A model generated the notes under the pieces. That model was not told the DNA's origin. It made no database searches and saw only the letters and a list, made by a program, of their open reading frames with translations. 48,124 bases of DNA, taken from Oscillospiraceae bacterium. Its GTDB lineage: Bacteria; Bacillota; Clostridia; Oscillospirales; Ruminococcaceae. Both the position numbers and the translations under genes were made by a program. The stretch covers positions 1 to 48,124 of the forward strand of contig JAFXJT010000052.1 in assembly GCA_017532085.1 (NCBI GenBank), read 5' to 3'. This document shows, one piece after another, positions 34,153-43,235 of this stretch (within the stretch, counting starts at the first letter, position 1; each line of letters begins with the position of its first letter).

Positions 34153-34770
34153 TTAGTCCTTCTTGCGAGCAACGTATGCAGCTGCGCCGGCTACTGCCAG
34201 ACCTGCAACTGCCAGAGCAATGCCGGCATCACCGGTTTGCGTGCCGTTGGAGTTGGTGGTAGTATTGGTGGAGTCGTTGTCACCAGCAGGAGCGTCAGTA
34301 GTAGGTGCTGCCTGCAGTGCATTACCGTTCTGGTCAAGCAGGGTAACGCTGTTGATGGTGATATCAACACCCCAGCCGTCCCACTGAGCGATAACAACCT
34401 GTGCATACTCATCGTCTGCTGCGAAAATAGGAGCATCCTCAAGTCTGCGAACGGTGAGGTTGTCAGCTGTAAAGGTAAGAGGCTTATTGGAGCCAGCATC
34501 GCCCCACTCAACCTGGTCCCAATTGATAGAGCTGGAATTCCATACAAAACCGCCACCGGCACCGACAGCCTCATCGAATCCGGTGAAGGTGAACTCTGCA
34601 CCGTAAACATCGGTCACAGCACAGCCGGCCGGCAGGTTTGCGAGAACGTCATAGGCATACTTACCGTCGTCGGTGTTGGGGTTAGTGATCGCTGCGGAAG
34701 CGGAAATAGCCATTGCGGAAACAGCAATTGCGCATGCGGAAACGCTAGCCAATAAATTTCTCAGTTTCAT
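34153..34770 (-). CDS. Secreted protein with carbohydrate-binding-like module and C-terminal membrane anchor
   Basis: 205 residues. Signal peptide (about 1-26, AISASA-A cleavage), a ~130-residue beta-rich domain with Gly- and Trp-rich patches (VWNSSSINWDQVEW), a linker of Asp/Thr/Asn, and a C-terminal anchor: TQTGDAG, hydrophobic Ala/Val/Leu/Gly stretch, then RKKD. This looks like a sortase-type tail but no Pro precedes the TGD (no LPxTG or NPxTG). The domain end (VVIAQWDGWGVDITINSVTLLDQNGN) parallels the lipoprotein at 33190. The ATG at 34770 has GGAGG ten bases upstream and is preferred to the in-frame ATG seven codons earlier. Confidence 0.82.
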   Translation of the reverse strand: MKLRNLLASVSACAIAVSAMAISASAAITNPNTDDGKYAYDVLANLPAGCAVTDVYGAEFTFTGFDEAVGAGGGFVWNSSSINWDQVEWGDAGSNKPLTFTADNLTVRRLEDAPIFAADDEYAQVVIAQWDGWGVDITINSVTLLDQNGNALQAAPTTDAPAGDNDSTNTTTNSNGTQTGDAGIALAVAGLAVAGAAAYVARKKD

Positions 34771-34826
34771 GGTAATCATTCCTCCATACACGTGCCTATA
34801 AAAAACGGCACTAATTTCATAGAATC

Positions 34827-34835
34827 ATTATACCA
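34827..34835 (-). promoter_or_regulatory. Extended -10 promoter element for the 34153 secreted protein
   Basis: Minus strand TGGTATAAT (34827-34835) is an extended -10; no good -35 is visible at 17 bases. A GTGCC/GGCAC hairpin (about 34790-34810) lies in the leader before the ribosome site. Confidence 0.5.
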
Positions 34836-34939
34836 TTAATTTCAACAAAAAGCTATTCACAAACTGACCAAAGATAGACAAATTACATTGTGCACTTTCA
34901 CACAAACCAAACAAAAAATAACTATATTCTACTTGATAT

Positions 34940-37900
34940 TCATGATTTCTCGGCGTTTTTTTGTAGAATTTGCAACACTTCCTTCATCAGTGCAACAGCA
35001 GTTTCACCGGTTTTCAGACGCACGGCGATGAAATATGGAATTTCACGGTCATTGAAAGCGATACGGTCATAATAGGTACGCATCATGGCCGAAAGCTGCT
35101 GTGGAGTAGGGGATGAAAGATAGAAGAACAATGCCCCTCGCTTCTGGGAGATTTCCTTGATGCCAAGCTGTCCCGCAGTATTTCGGAGCAATGCTGCATC
35201 CAGCAAGCCCATCAACGATTTGGGGGGTTCTCCGAAACGATCGATCAGCTCATCCACCATATCCATTTTATCGGCTTCTGATTGAATCAATGCAACACGG
35301 CGATAGATTTCCAGCCGTGATGTCATGCTTTCGATATACTTTTCGGGGATATGGGCTTCCATCTGAATATCAATAGAGCAAACAGGAGGTGTAGGCGGTG
35401 CTTCCCCCTTTTCCTCTGCGATTGCCTCATTGAGCATCCTCAGATACATTTCATACCCTACCTGTTCCATTTGTCCGTGCTGCTGACCGCCTAAGATACT
35501 GCCGGCACCTCGCAGTTCCAGATCCCGCATAGCGATACGGAAGCCGCTGCCGAATTGGGTGAATTCCCGAATGGCATCCAGACGTTTTTCAGCAGTTTCG
35601 TTGAGGCTTTTATTCTTTTCATAGGTGAAATAGGCATAGGCACGTCGATTGCTTCTGCCGACTCTGCCGCGGAGCTGGTAGAGCTGGGACAAGCCGAAGC
35701 GATCGGCGTTTTCGAGAATCAGCGTGTTGGCATTGGGGACATCCACACCGGTTTCGATGATTGTGGTGCAAACAAGGATATCAAGTTCATGCTCTACCAA
35801 TTGCCGCCAGATTTCACTGATCTCCTGTTCACTCATTTTTCCGTGCGCATAGCCGATTCTGGCATCGGGAATCATCTCTTGCAGCTTGGCGGCACAGCGC
35901 TGGATGCTTTCCACACGATTGTGGAGATAATAGACTTGCCCTCCTCGTTTGAGCTCCCGATGAATGGCTTGTGCAATAATACCTTCAGTATATTCCAGCA
36001 CATAGCTTTGTACGGGATAACGATCCTGTGGTGGATCTTCCAGAACGCTCATATCGCGGATTCCCGAAAGTGCCATATTCAATGTGCGGGGGATTGGCGT
36101 TGCGGAAAGCGTAAGAATGTCGATGCCATGGAAGGCTTCCTTAAAGCGTTCCTTGTGCGCAACGCCGAAGCGCTGTTCCTCATCAATAATCGCAAGACCG
36201 GCGGCGCAGAACTTCACATCCTTCTGCACCAGACGATGTGTGCCGATGATAATATCTATCTGACCGCTTGCAAGTTTTTTTAGGATTTCGTTTTGTTGTT
36301 TTTTGGTGCGGAACCGAGAAAGCAGCTCAATCGTCAGTGGTATCGACTCAAAGCGGCGCAATGCAGTGGTATAATGCTGATATGCGAGGACTGTGGTAGG
36401 TGCTAAGATCGCACACTGTTTACCGGAAAGCACACATTTCAGCGCTGCACGGAATGCGACTTCTGTTTTACCAAAGCCTACATCACCGCAAAGCAAACGA
36501 TCCATAGGCCGATCCCGTTCCATATCCGCTTTGATTTCAGCAATGCTTCGGAGTTGATCCTCTGTTTCCACATAAGGGAAGCGTTCTTCAAAATCATGCT
36601 GAATGGTATCATCGGGCTCAAAGGAAAATCCTTTGGCCTGTTCTCTTGCGGCATACAGCTTAATGAGCTGGGCAGCCATATCCTTGACTGCTTTTTTCAC
36701 ATTGCTTCGTGTTTTTTGCCATTCCTGCGTACTTAGCTTATTGAGCTTTACGGTATTGTCATCCTTGCCGCCGATATAACGGGAGACCAGATCCAATTGC
36801 GTAACGGGAACATACAGACTGTCTGTTCCTGCATACTGAATGGCGATATAATCTTTGGTGATGCCTTCCATTTCCAGCTTATGGATGCCGATAAAGCGGC
36901 CGATGCCGTGGCTGGCATGGACTACAAGATCACCCTCAGCGATTTCGGAAAGTGCACGGATTTCCTGTCCTTTCTTGAATCGGCGTTTTCGTAGCACGGT
37001 ATTTTGTGTTTTGGTTTGTGCAATGCAAGCGACTCTTGCCATAGGGTAGGTGAAGCCTCCGGATAATCCGCTGGCACAAAGCAAAACAACGCCCGGCTGC
37101 GGCAGAGACTCAGGATCAGCAATGGCACAGCGGATGCCGCTGTTTTGCAGATCCTCCTGCAGGATGGGCAAGGTTTTTTCGGTGCCTCCACATACCATAA
37201 CAGCATAGTCTTGCTTGCAAAGCTCGTTGAGATCCTCAGTGAGCATACGGGTACTGCCGCCCCAAGGTGCATTCTGCAAGGTTTCCTCAGAGAGCAGCTT
37301 GCGATAGGAAAACAGATTGGAGCCGCCGAAAAAGGTGTTCATACAAATCAGACTTGTATCCTCTGCCTTGGCGCAGAATGCAGAGGGATCCAGACAGCAG
37401 TCTGCAAGCTGACGGCAAAGGGTACCATCCTCCAGCAGCAGCTTGGTATCTTCTTGTATCCGAGCGTGTACACCGCGCATGGTATCGACGACTGAAGGCG
37501 CATCGCATAATACCGTGATGGCATTGCAGTACGAAAATAGGGTTGCCGGCGCATCATAGAGCAAAGGGAAATATTTATCAATATGTGCAATACGGATTCC
37601 GCTGCACAGCTTGTCGTAATCAGCGAGCAAATGCTCTTTGACAAGAGAACTGCGGTTTCCTCTGACGGTTTTGCTCAGTGCCAAGATTTTATCAGCAAGA
37701 GGCTGAAGATCTCCCAGAGATTCCACGGCAGGTGCAATGGAGATTGCTTCCAACGGATCGGTTCTGCGTTGGCTTTCCGGCTCAAACAGAGAAATACTAT
37801 CCACTGCATCTCCCCAGAACTCAATTCGCACCGGCAGCTCGGATTGCACCGGATAAATATCGAAAATATCGCCCCTTACAGAAAACTGGCAAGGTGCATC

Positions 37901-38398
37901 AATTTGATCACAGCGTGCATAGCCCATATCTGTGAGCTTTGTAATCAGATCTGAATGAGAATACTCTTCATCCTGTCGGACAGTGAAGGTATATTGTTTT
38001 AGGATTTCGGGCGGCAGTGTATATTGCAGTGCAGCTTCGGCAGAAGCAACCAGAACGCTGCAATCGCCGCATTGCAGCGCTGTGAGAGCTGCAATACGAA
38101 GCTGTTCATATTCACGGGAGATACCGGTCATCTCCACAAAATTCAGTTCCTTGGCAGGATAGGGTTTTGCCACAGCTCTGCCTGCCATAAAATTGATGTC
38201 TTCGCACAGAAGTCTTGCCTGTGCTTCATCCGATACAACGGCCAAAACGGGCGCATCCTGCGAAAGTGTCAGCAGAATCTGCGCCCTGTGAATATGTGCG
38301 GTACCTGACATGGCAACCGGTGTAATATGCTTTTGCAGGCATCGCTGCAGCTCCTGCACTGAGGGCAGCGATGCACAGACTTCAGTAAAAAAACGCAT
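34940..38398 (-). CDS. mfd: Transcription-repair coupling factor
   Basis: 1152-residue ATPase that removes RNA polymerase stalled at DNA damage and recruits UvrA. The N-terminal UvrB-like region is followed by the RNA-polymerase-interacting domain (about 480-560; GDLVVHASHGIGRFIG), then RecG-like translocase motifs: Walker A GDVGFGKTEVAF (near 640), DEEQRFG and TATPIPRTLNMALSG, and a TRCF C-terminal domain. The length fits Mfd. AGGAGATCC precedes the ATG. It is the last gene of the glmU-pth-mfd operon. Confidence 0.97.
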   Translation of the reverse strand: MRFFTEVCASLPSVQELQRCLQKHITPVAMSGTAHIHRAQILLTLSQDAPVLAVVSDEAQARLLCEDINFMAGRAVAKPYPAKELNFVEMTGISREYEQLRIAALTALQCGDCSVLVASAEAALQYTLPPEILKQYTFTVRQDEEYSHSDLITKLTDMGYARCDQIDAPCQFSVRGDIFDIYPVQSELPVRIEFWGDAVDSISLFEPESQRRTDPLEAISIAPAVESLGDLQPLADKILALSKTVRGNRSSLVKEHLLADYDKLCSGIRIAHIDKYFPLLYDAPATLFSYCNAITVLCDAPSVVDTMRGVHARIQEDTKLLLEDGTLCRQLADCCLDPSAFCAKAEDTSLICMNTFFGGSNLFSYRKLLSEETLQNAPWGGSTRMLTEDLNELCKQDYAVMVCGGTEKTLPILQEDLQNSGIRCAIADPESLPQPGVVLLCASGLSGGFTYPMARVACIAQTKTQNTVLRKRRFKKGQEIRALSEIAEGDLVVHASHGIGRFIGIHKLEMEGITKDYIAIQYAGTDSLYVPVTQLDLVSRYIGGKDDNTVKLNKLSTQEWQKTRSNVKKAVKDMAAQLIKLYAAREQAKGFSFEPDDTIQHDFEERFPYVETEDQLRSIAEIKADMERDRPMDRLLCGDVGFGKTEVAFRAALKCVLSGKQCAILAPTTVLAYQHYTTALRRFESIPLTIELLSRFRTKKQQNEILKKLASGQIDIIIGTHRLVQKDVKFCAAGLAIIDEEQRFGVAHKERFKEAFHGIDILTLSATPIPRTLNMALSGIRDMSVLEDPPQDRYPVQSYVLEYTEGIIAQAIHRELKRGGQVYYLHNRVESIQRCAAKLQEMIPDARIGYAHGKMSEQEISEIWRQLVEHELDILVCTTIIETGVDVPNANTLILENADRFGLSQLYQLRGRVGRSNRRAYAYFTYEKNKSLNETAEKRLDAIREFTQFGSGFRIAMRDLELRGAGSILGGQQHGQMEQVGYEMYLRMLNEAIAEEKGEAPPTPPVCSIDIQMEAHIPEKYIESMTSRLEIYRRVALIQSEADKMDMVDELIDRFGEPPKSLMGLLDAALLRNTAGQLGIKEISQKRGALFFYLSSPTPQQLSAMMRTYYDRIAFNDREIPYFIAVRLKTGETAVALMKEVLQILQKNAEKS

Positions 38399-38436
38399 GG
38401 ATCTCCTCTTGTCTTTCTTTTGAGAAAAAAGCGTGC

Positions 38437-39087
38437 TTATTGGGTATCGCCGGTGGGCGGATTGCCGTTATAACGGCTCATGGCAAGATCAATGTTCCCT
38501 TTGAGAATCAACGGAATTGCCTTGTTCACCCGTTCGGCGGCTTCAGCAAGAGTATTTCGTTCGGATTCAGTGAATGCAGAAAGCACCCAATCAGCCAGCG
38601 GATAGTCGGGATGCGGTTTTTTTCCGATGCCGATTCGGATGCGAGGGAAGGTATCGGCACCTGAAAGATAAATGATATTTTTCATGCCGTTATGCCCGCC
38701 GTCGCTGCCTTTTTTGCGAATGCGAAGACCGCCCACAGGGAGTGTAATGTCATCATATAAAACCAGTGTATGCGCAGGATCAATGTGATAATACTGCATC
38801 GCCTCCTGCACCGATTGTCCGCTGAGATTCATGAAGGTTTCAGGCTTCATGAGCAGACAGCGGATGCCTTCCCATTGTGCATTCGCACAATGGGCGCGAA
38901 ATTGATGCTTTTGCCATTGCGCACCGCAATGCCGTGCAAAGGCATCAATGGTCAAAAATCCGGCATTATGACGTGTGTTTTCATATTGATTGCCGGGATT
39001 TCCCAGCCCTACAATCAGCCATTGGGGAGGCCCTGTGGGTGTGGGCTGCTGAGATTCAATCTGTTTGAATAAATCAAAAATACTCAT
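38437..39087 (-). CDS. pth: Peptidyl-tRNA hydrolase
   Basis: 216 residues; recycles peptidyl-tRNA dropped from ribosomes. The catalytic His is His40 in ENTRHNAGF (His20 in E. coli), with LMKPETFMNLSG and the lid region KGSDGGHNGMKNI. About 20 extra residues precede the usual start IVGLGNPG, rich in Gln/Pro/Thr; an upstream ribosome site for a shorter form is not seen. The start codon overlaps the glmU stop. Confidence 0.96.
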   Translation of the reverse strand: MSIFDLFKQIESQQPTPTGPPQWLIVGLGNPGNQYENTRHNAGFLTIDAFARHCGAQWQKHQFRAHCANAQWEGIRCLLMKPETFMNLSGQSVQEAMQYYHIDPAHTLVLYDDITLPVGGLRIRKKGSDGGHNGMKNIIYLSGADTFPRIRIGIGKKPHPDYPLADWVLSAFTESERNTLAEAAERVNKAIPLILKGNIDLAMSRYNGNPPTGDTQ

Positions 39088-40478
39088 TCGTTTTCGTTCG
39101 TTTCCTTCTTGCTGCGATTTGCAAATTTTTTGAGTGTATAGCCTTCCTTGACATGCAGCACACCGCGATCAATGGCGAGAGCATAATCGGGGATATCGGT
39201 CGTAACGGTAGTGCCGGCTGCGGTATAGGCGTGATGACCCAGTGCAATGGGAGCGATCAGATTGGTGTTGCATCCTACAAAAGCGTGATCACCAATGACA
39301 CAGCGGGATTTTTTAATACCGTCGAAGTTGACTGTTACGCAGCCGCAGCCGATATTGACATGTTTGCCGATATCGCTGTCACCAAGATAGGCAAGATGCG
39401 CAATGGCAGTATGCTCGCCCACAGTGGTATTTTTGATTTCCACAAAGTCGCCGATTTGTGCGCCGGAGCAGATATGGCTGTTGGGACGGATATGCACAAA
39501 GGGTCCTATTTTGACATTGCCATCAATTTCCGACTGATAAGCCTGCACGGTATTCAGTGTTACATTGTTTCCGATGATGGTATCCTCAATGACGCAGTTT
39601 GGACCGATCACGCAGTTTTCACCGATTACGGTATTGCCGCGCAGAATGGTGTTAGGCAGAATTTCAGTGCCGGCACCGATTTGTACACTGCGTTCAATAA
39701 TGATACCATCGGTACAAGTAAAGCCAACTCCGTTTGCCATATGCTGTTGTAGCACAGCATTTCGTGCAGCGGTATTCAATGTCAGCAGACCCTTGCGGTC
39801 GTTGGCACCCAGTACCACATCAGGATTATGAGAACAATAGGCACCTGCTCGCAGTCCCTCATGCAATGCAATTGCAATGGTATCGGTCAGATAATATTCG
39901 TGCTGTGCATTCTCGCAGGTAAGCTTGCTGAGCAGAGTCAGCAGATCAGCGGTTCGGAACCAATAACAGCCGGAATTGATTTCAGTAATCTGACGCTGTG
40001 CATCAGTAGCATCCTTTTCTTCAACAATGCCCGCAATTCCGCTATCGGTTCGCAGAATTCTGCCATAACCGAAGGGGTGTTCCACATTAGCGGTAATCAC
40101 GGTAACGGCATTGCCTTCCTGTTCGTGTCTTACCAAGGAATCGGCAATGGTTTCGCTGTCAATAAAAGGAGCATCGCCGCAGAGCACCAATGTGCTGCCA
40201 TCGGTATCCTCCTGCAGGAACGGAATGGTCTGCTGTACTGCGTGTCCTGTGCCCAGACGCTCTGCTTGCAGAGCAGTGCGGCAGCGGTCACCGAGATAAT
40301 CCTCGATTTGTTTGGCTTCATATCCGGTTACGACACAGATACGGGAAAGATCAGCGTTTTCGCAAGCTTTGAGCACCCATTCCAGCATAGGCTCACCCAA
40401 TACCTTGAACATCGGCTTCGGAATGGGCGCTTTCATGCGCTTGCCCTGTCCGCCGGCCAGTATAACAGCTTGATTCAT
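39084..40478 (-). CDS. glmU: Bifunctional UDP-GlcNAc pyrophosphorylase / GlcN-1-P acetyltransferase
   Basis: 464 residues; makes UDP-GlcNAc for peptidoglycan. The N-terminal uridylyltransferase has AGGQGKRMKAPIPKPM (8-23) and metal-binding LCGDAPF; the C-terminal left-handed beta-helix (from about 250) carries many hexapeptide repeats (IGxxxxI) and the acetyltransferase His in AIAHLAYLGD. A longer in-frame start exists 13 codons upstream, but only ATG 40478 has a properly spaced AAAGGA. Operon glmU-pth-mfd. Confidence 0.96.
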   Translation of the reverse strand: MNQAVILAGGQGKRMKAPIPKPMFKVLGEPMLEWVLKACENADLSRICVVTGYEAKQIEDYLGDRCRTALQAERLGTGHAVQQTIPFLQEDTDGSTLVLCGDAPFIDSETIADSLVRHEQEGNAVTVITANVEHPFGYGRILRTDSGIAGIVEEKDATDAQRQITEINSGCYWFRTADLLTLLSKLTCENAQHEYYLTDTIAIALHEGLRAGAYCSHNPDVVLGANDRKGLLTLNTAARNAVLQQHMANGVGFTCTDGIIIERSVQIGAGTEILPNTILRGNTVIGENCVIGPNCVIEDTIIGNNVTLNTVQAYQSEIDGNVKIGPFVHIRPNSHICSGAQIGDFVEIKNTTVGEHTAIAHLAYLGDSDIGKHVNIGCGCVTVNFDGIKKSRCVIGDHAFVGCNTNLIAPIALGHHAYTAAGTTVTTDIPDYALAIDRGVLHVKEGYTLKKFANRSKKETNENE

Positions 40479-40552
40479 AAAACTCATCCTTTCGGTGATA
40501 TAATACAATCCAATCATAGATAGGATATTGACATCATAGGGATACTCTTTTT

Positions 40553-40581
40553 ATTATAACAAATTCCGTTTTGAAAATCAA
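40553..40581 (-). promoter_or_regulatory. Promoter of glmU-pth-mfd
   Basis: On the minus strand TTGATT (40576-40581), a 17-base spacer and TATAAT (40553-40558). The leader is about 70 bases. Confidence 0.65.
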
Positions 40582-40598
40582 GAGGAATTTTGACGCAC

Positions 40599-40627
40599 TT
40601 GCAAGTCTTTGAAAAATATGGTATACT
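40599..40627 (+). promoter_or_regulatory. Promoter of the PHP phosphatase gene
   Basis: TTGCAA (40599-40604), a 17-base spacer and TATACT (40622-40627), divergent from the glmU promoter. The leader of ~90 bases has no known regulatory fold that I recognise. Confidence 0.7.
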
Positions 40628-40721
40628 ATATTGTTGTATGAGATATGCTTGACTGCTGCAATTGCATATGGCCGCCGCAGCTTCCTGCAGAACAGAAATA
40701 GCAAATTGAGGTGAAAATAGT

Positions 40722-41549
40722 ATGATCATGGATCTACATACCCACACACATCACTCGCCCGATGCACAGGATACAGTTGCAGAGCGTGTGGAAAAGGCAA
40801 ATACACTGGGACTTCGTATTATGGCAATCACCGATCACTGTGAATTGAATCATTACTATCCTGCTGAGTATTACGGTGAGACACCCAGCGCCAGAGTCAT
40901 GCACAATGGCAGACAGACGTTTGAGGGCTCGGTGGAAGAAACCCTTGCCATGCAATCTCGGTGCGGTGATCTGCTGCTGCTTTGCGGTACAGAGCTGGGA
41001 CAAATTCCGCAGGAGCCGATGATTGCCAAGACGCTGTATGAAGATCCGCGCATTGATTTTGCCATTGGTTCGATTCATGAGCTGCCCGGCATGGAGGACT
41101 TTTATTTTCTGGATTATCCTTCGCTCTGTATTCGGGATCTGATAACGCAGTATTTCGATGAAGTGCTGCGCGTGGCGCAATCGGATTTTTATGATGTTCT
41201 GGCACATCTGACCTATGGTCTGCGGTATCTGCCTGATCGTGCCGGCTATGATTTGACGCCGCATCTGCCTGTTATTGAGGAAATCTTCCGTGCTGTGATT
41301 GCAAAGGATAAGGCACTGGAATTCAATGGATCGGGACTGAAGGCAGAGCTGCAATATACCGATCCGGATCTCTTTTTGCTCCGAAAATATCGTGAGCTGG
41401 GCGGCAAGCGGATCACGCTCAGTACCGATACCCATGCCAAGGAATATCTTGCCTATCGTATGAATGATCTGGAGCAGCTTGCAAGAGAGCTGGGCTTTAC
41501 CCATGTCACGTATTATCAGAAGCATAAGCCTGTTGAAATTCCATTGTAA
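40722..41549 (+). CDS. PHP-domain phosphatase, histidinol-phosphatase (HisK/HisJ) type
   Basis: 275 residues with the PHP metal motifs DLHTHTHHSPD, AITDHCE, GTELGQ, the IGSIHEL loop, DVLAHLTYGLRY and STDTHAKEYL, all intact. HisK-type enzymes dephosphorylate histidinol phosphate in histidine synthesis; other PHP phosphatases share these motifs and no other his biosynthesis gene is near (hisS is a synthetase). GAGGTG precedes the ATG at 40722; ATG 40728 is an alternative. Confidence 0.88.
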   Translation: MIMDLHTHTHHSPDAQDTVAERVEKANTLGLRIMAITDHCELNHYYPAEYYGETPSARVMHNGRQTFEGSVEETLAMQSRCGDLLLLCGTELGQIPQEPMIAKTLYEDPRIDFAIGSIHELPGMEDFYFLDYPSLCIRDLITQYFDEVLRVAQSDFYDVLAHLTYGLRYLPDRAGYDLTPHLPVIEEIFRAVIAKDKALEFNGSGLKAELQYTDPDLFLLRKYRELGGKRITLSTDTHAKEYLAYRMNDLEQLARELGFTHVTYYQKHKPVEIPL

Positions 41550-41570
41550 AGAAGCATACAGAAAATGCAA

Positions 41571-41602
41571 ACGACCTGAGTCAATGCTCAGGTCGTTTTT
41601 TG
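41571..41602 (+). terminator. Terminator after the PHP phosphatase gene
   Basis: ACGACCTGAG (41571-41580) and CTCAGGTCGT (41587-41596) with TCAATG loop, then TTTTTTG. It may also end the converging GH26 transcript. Confidence 0.92.
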
Positions 41603-41611
41603 TATCGGTTG

Positions 41612-43210
41612 TTATGGCAGCGGGTAGTCCCATAAGCAGGGGAGATCGGATAGTGCAAGGGTATATTCGCTTTGATATACCTTTTTCCACATGGAAAATT
41701 CGGTATATTGTTCAGAAGCACGATAATGCTTGTGGATGAAATCACCGCTCCAAGTGCAGAACCAACTCCACATGGCATGATCCCTTACCAGCAGATCCGG
41801 ATCGGGCATACAGCCATTTTCCGTTAGAGCAATCAGCTTGTTTTCATTGCTCCATGTGGCCAATTCCGAGAAGGTGCTGCTCTGAGAAGCATAGGTATGC
41901 TCTGGCGGATAGAGATCCATACCAATGATATCAACGGTATCGTCACCGGGATACCATGCCTTATCCTGTCCGTTCCATACCCAGATCAGATTATTTAGAC
42001 CATGCTTGTTGGTGAATGCATCATAGATCTGATTCCATAACCAGAGATAGGATTCGGATTTGCAGCTGCCCCACCAAAACCAGCCGCCCGATGCCTCATG
42101 AAGCGGCCGCCATAGAATAGGAACATCAGCCTCTTGCAAAGGCTTCATGGCTTCGGCCACTGCATCAATATCCGAAAGCAGCAATTCTCTTCCGACAGCA
42201 TCGGTACCATCTGCAATGGCATCCAGATTCAATGTACAATGCTCGGTATAAAACCCAGAATACCATGGGTGTTCAGCGGTATTGATGAGATATGGCTTTG
42301 GCGCATTCCAGTGCCAGCACATGGTGACGATGCCGCCTTGATTGCAATAGAAATCAATGGCATAGTCCACTGCCTTTCCGGTGCTGCCAAACGCAACACG
42401 AGAGGGCGAATAGTCAATCATATCCAAACCCAGCATGGCAGGATATTCACCGGTCTGATCGTGAATCATCGTCATTTCGGTACCGAATTTGCCGCTATCA
42501 CAATATTGTCCTGTGATAGTGTATTTTCCATAGCAATCCAACAGAAATTGATACAGACGCTTTGTATGATTCGATGCATTGGGGTTGGAAAGTGTGGCAG
42601 TGACTTGATAGACATCGGCGGAGATAGGATCTCCCGGAGTGACTGTCAGTTGATCCACGAAATAATACCCCCATTCGGTACCAGCGGCGATTTCATTGAT
42701 CCCTGTTTCCAGATATACACCGGCAACAGTGCTTTTTGAAAAACTGGTTCCCATTTCGGTTACAATGGTGCCGACGGATACACCGTTGACAATGGCAGGA
42801 TTTTGTTTGGCAGTTTCCGCAAAGCCTGCACAAGTTTGAAAGCTCAGATCATACACGCCGGAAACCGGTATTTCCACTTCGAATATGATTTGGTCCTCGG
42901 GCGTTTGAAAATTGCCCACATAGCTTTGACCGGAATAGCCGGGGAATGCTACATCCATAACGGCAACTTGTCCTGCACATGTTGCATCTTCGGCTTCGCC
43001 GCACCAGAAAAAATCATCCGGGACTGCTTCGGGTACCTTCATAGATTGGTTGAGATCTAAGGCTGTATTGAATTCCTTACGTGCTGTAACATCCTGAAAG
43101 CTTGTGATATCATAGGCATTCTTTTCCTGTTTGCTGCAGGCAGCCATAGAAATCAACATACAGCATGAGGCAAGACAAACAGCAGAAAATCGTTTTGTCA
43201 GCATAATCAT
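41612..43210 (-). CDS. GH26 beta-mannanase lipoprotein with N-terminal CBM35-like module
   Basis: 532 residues. A lipoprotein signal (SMAAC, Cys25) is followed by a short linker, a CBM35-like beta-sandwich (about 68-193; WCGEAEDATC, YFVDQLTV) and a GH26 domain from about 205. The catalytic acid/base is Glu372 in WRPLHEASGGWFWWG and the nucleophile Glu464 in ALTENGCMP. It should cut mannan or glucomannan at the outer cell surface. AAGGAG precedes two in-frame ATG codons (43210 and 43204). The gene starts 25 bases after the HEPN gene and lies in the same minus-strand run. Confidence 0.93.
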   Translation of the reverse strand: MIMLTKRFSAVCLASCCMLISMAACSKQEKNAYDITSFQDVTARKEFNTALDLNQSMKVPEAVPDDFFWCGEAEDATCAGQVAVMDVAFPGYSGQSYVGNFQTPEDQIIFEVEIPVSGVYDLSFQTCAGFAETAKQNPAIVNGVSVGTIVTEMGTSFSKSTVAGVYLETGINEIAAGTEWGYYFVDQLTVTPGDPISADVYQVTATLSNPNASNHTKRLYQFLLDCYGKYTITGQYCDSGKFGTEMTMIHDQTGEYPAMLGLDMIDYSPSRVAFGSTGKAVDYAIDFYCNQGGIVTMCWHWNAPKPYLINTAEHPWYSGFYTEHCTLNLDAIADGTDAVGRELLLSDIDAVAEAMKPLQEADVPILWRPLHEASGGWFWWGSCKSESYLWLWNQIYDAFTNKHGLNNLIWVWNGQDKAWYPGDDTVDIIGMDLYPPEHTYASQSSTFSELATWSNENKLIALTENGCMPDPDLLVRDHAMWSWFCTWSGDFIHKHYRASEQYTEFSMWKKVYQSEYTLALSDLPCLWDYPLP

Positions 43211-43235
43211 AATCGCTCCTTTTTATGAGTGACCA

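Noticed and set aside
33166-34755. Long plus-strand frame covering both secreted-protein genes
   Set aside because: It runs antisense through two genes with clear signal peptides, terminators and ribosome sites; its product is Cys/Ser/Ile-rich noise.
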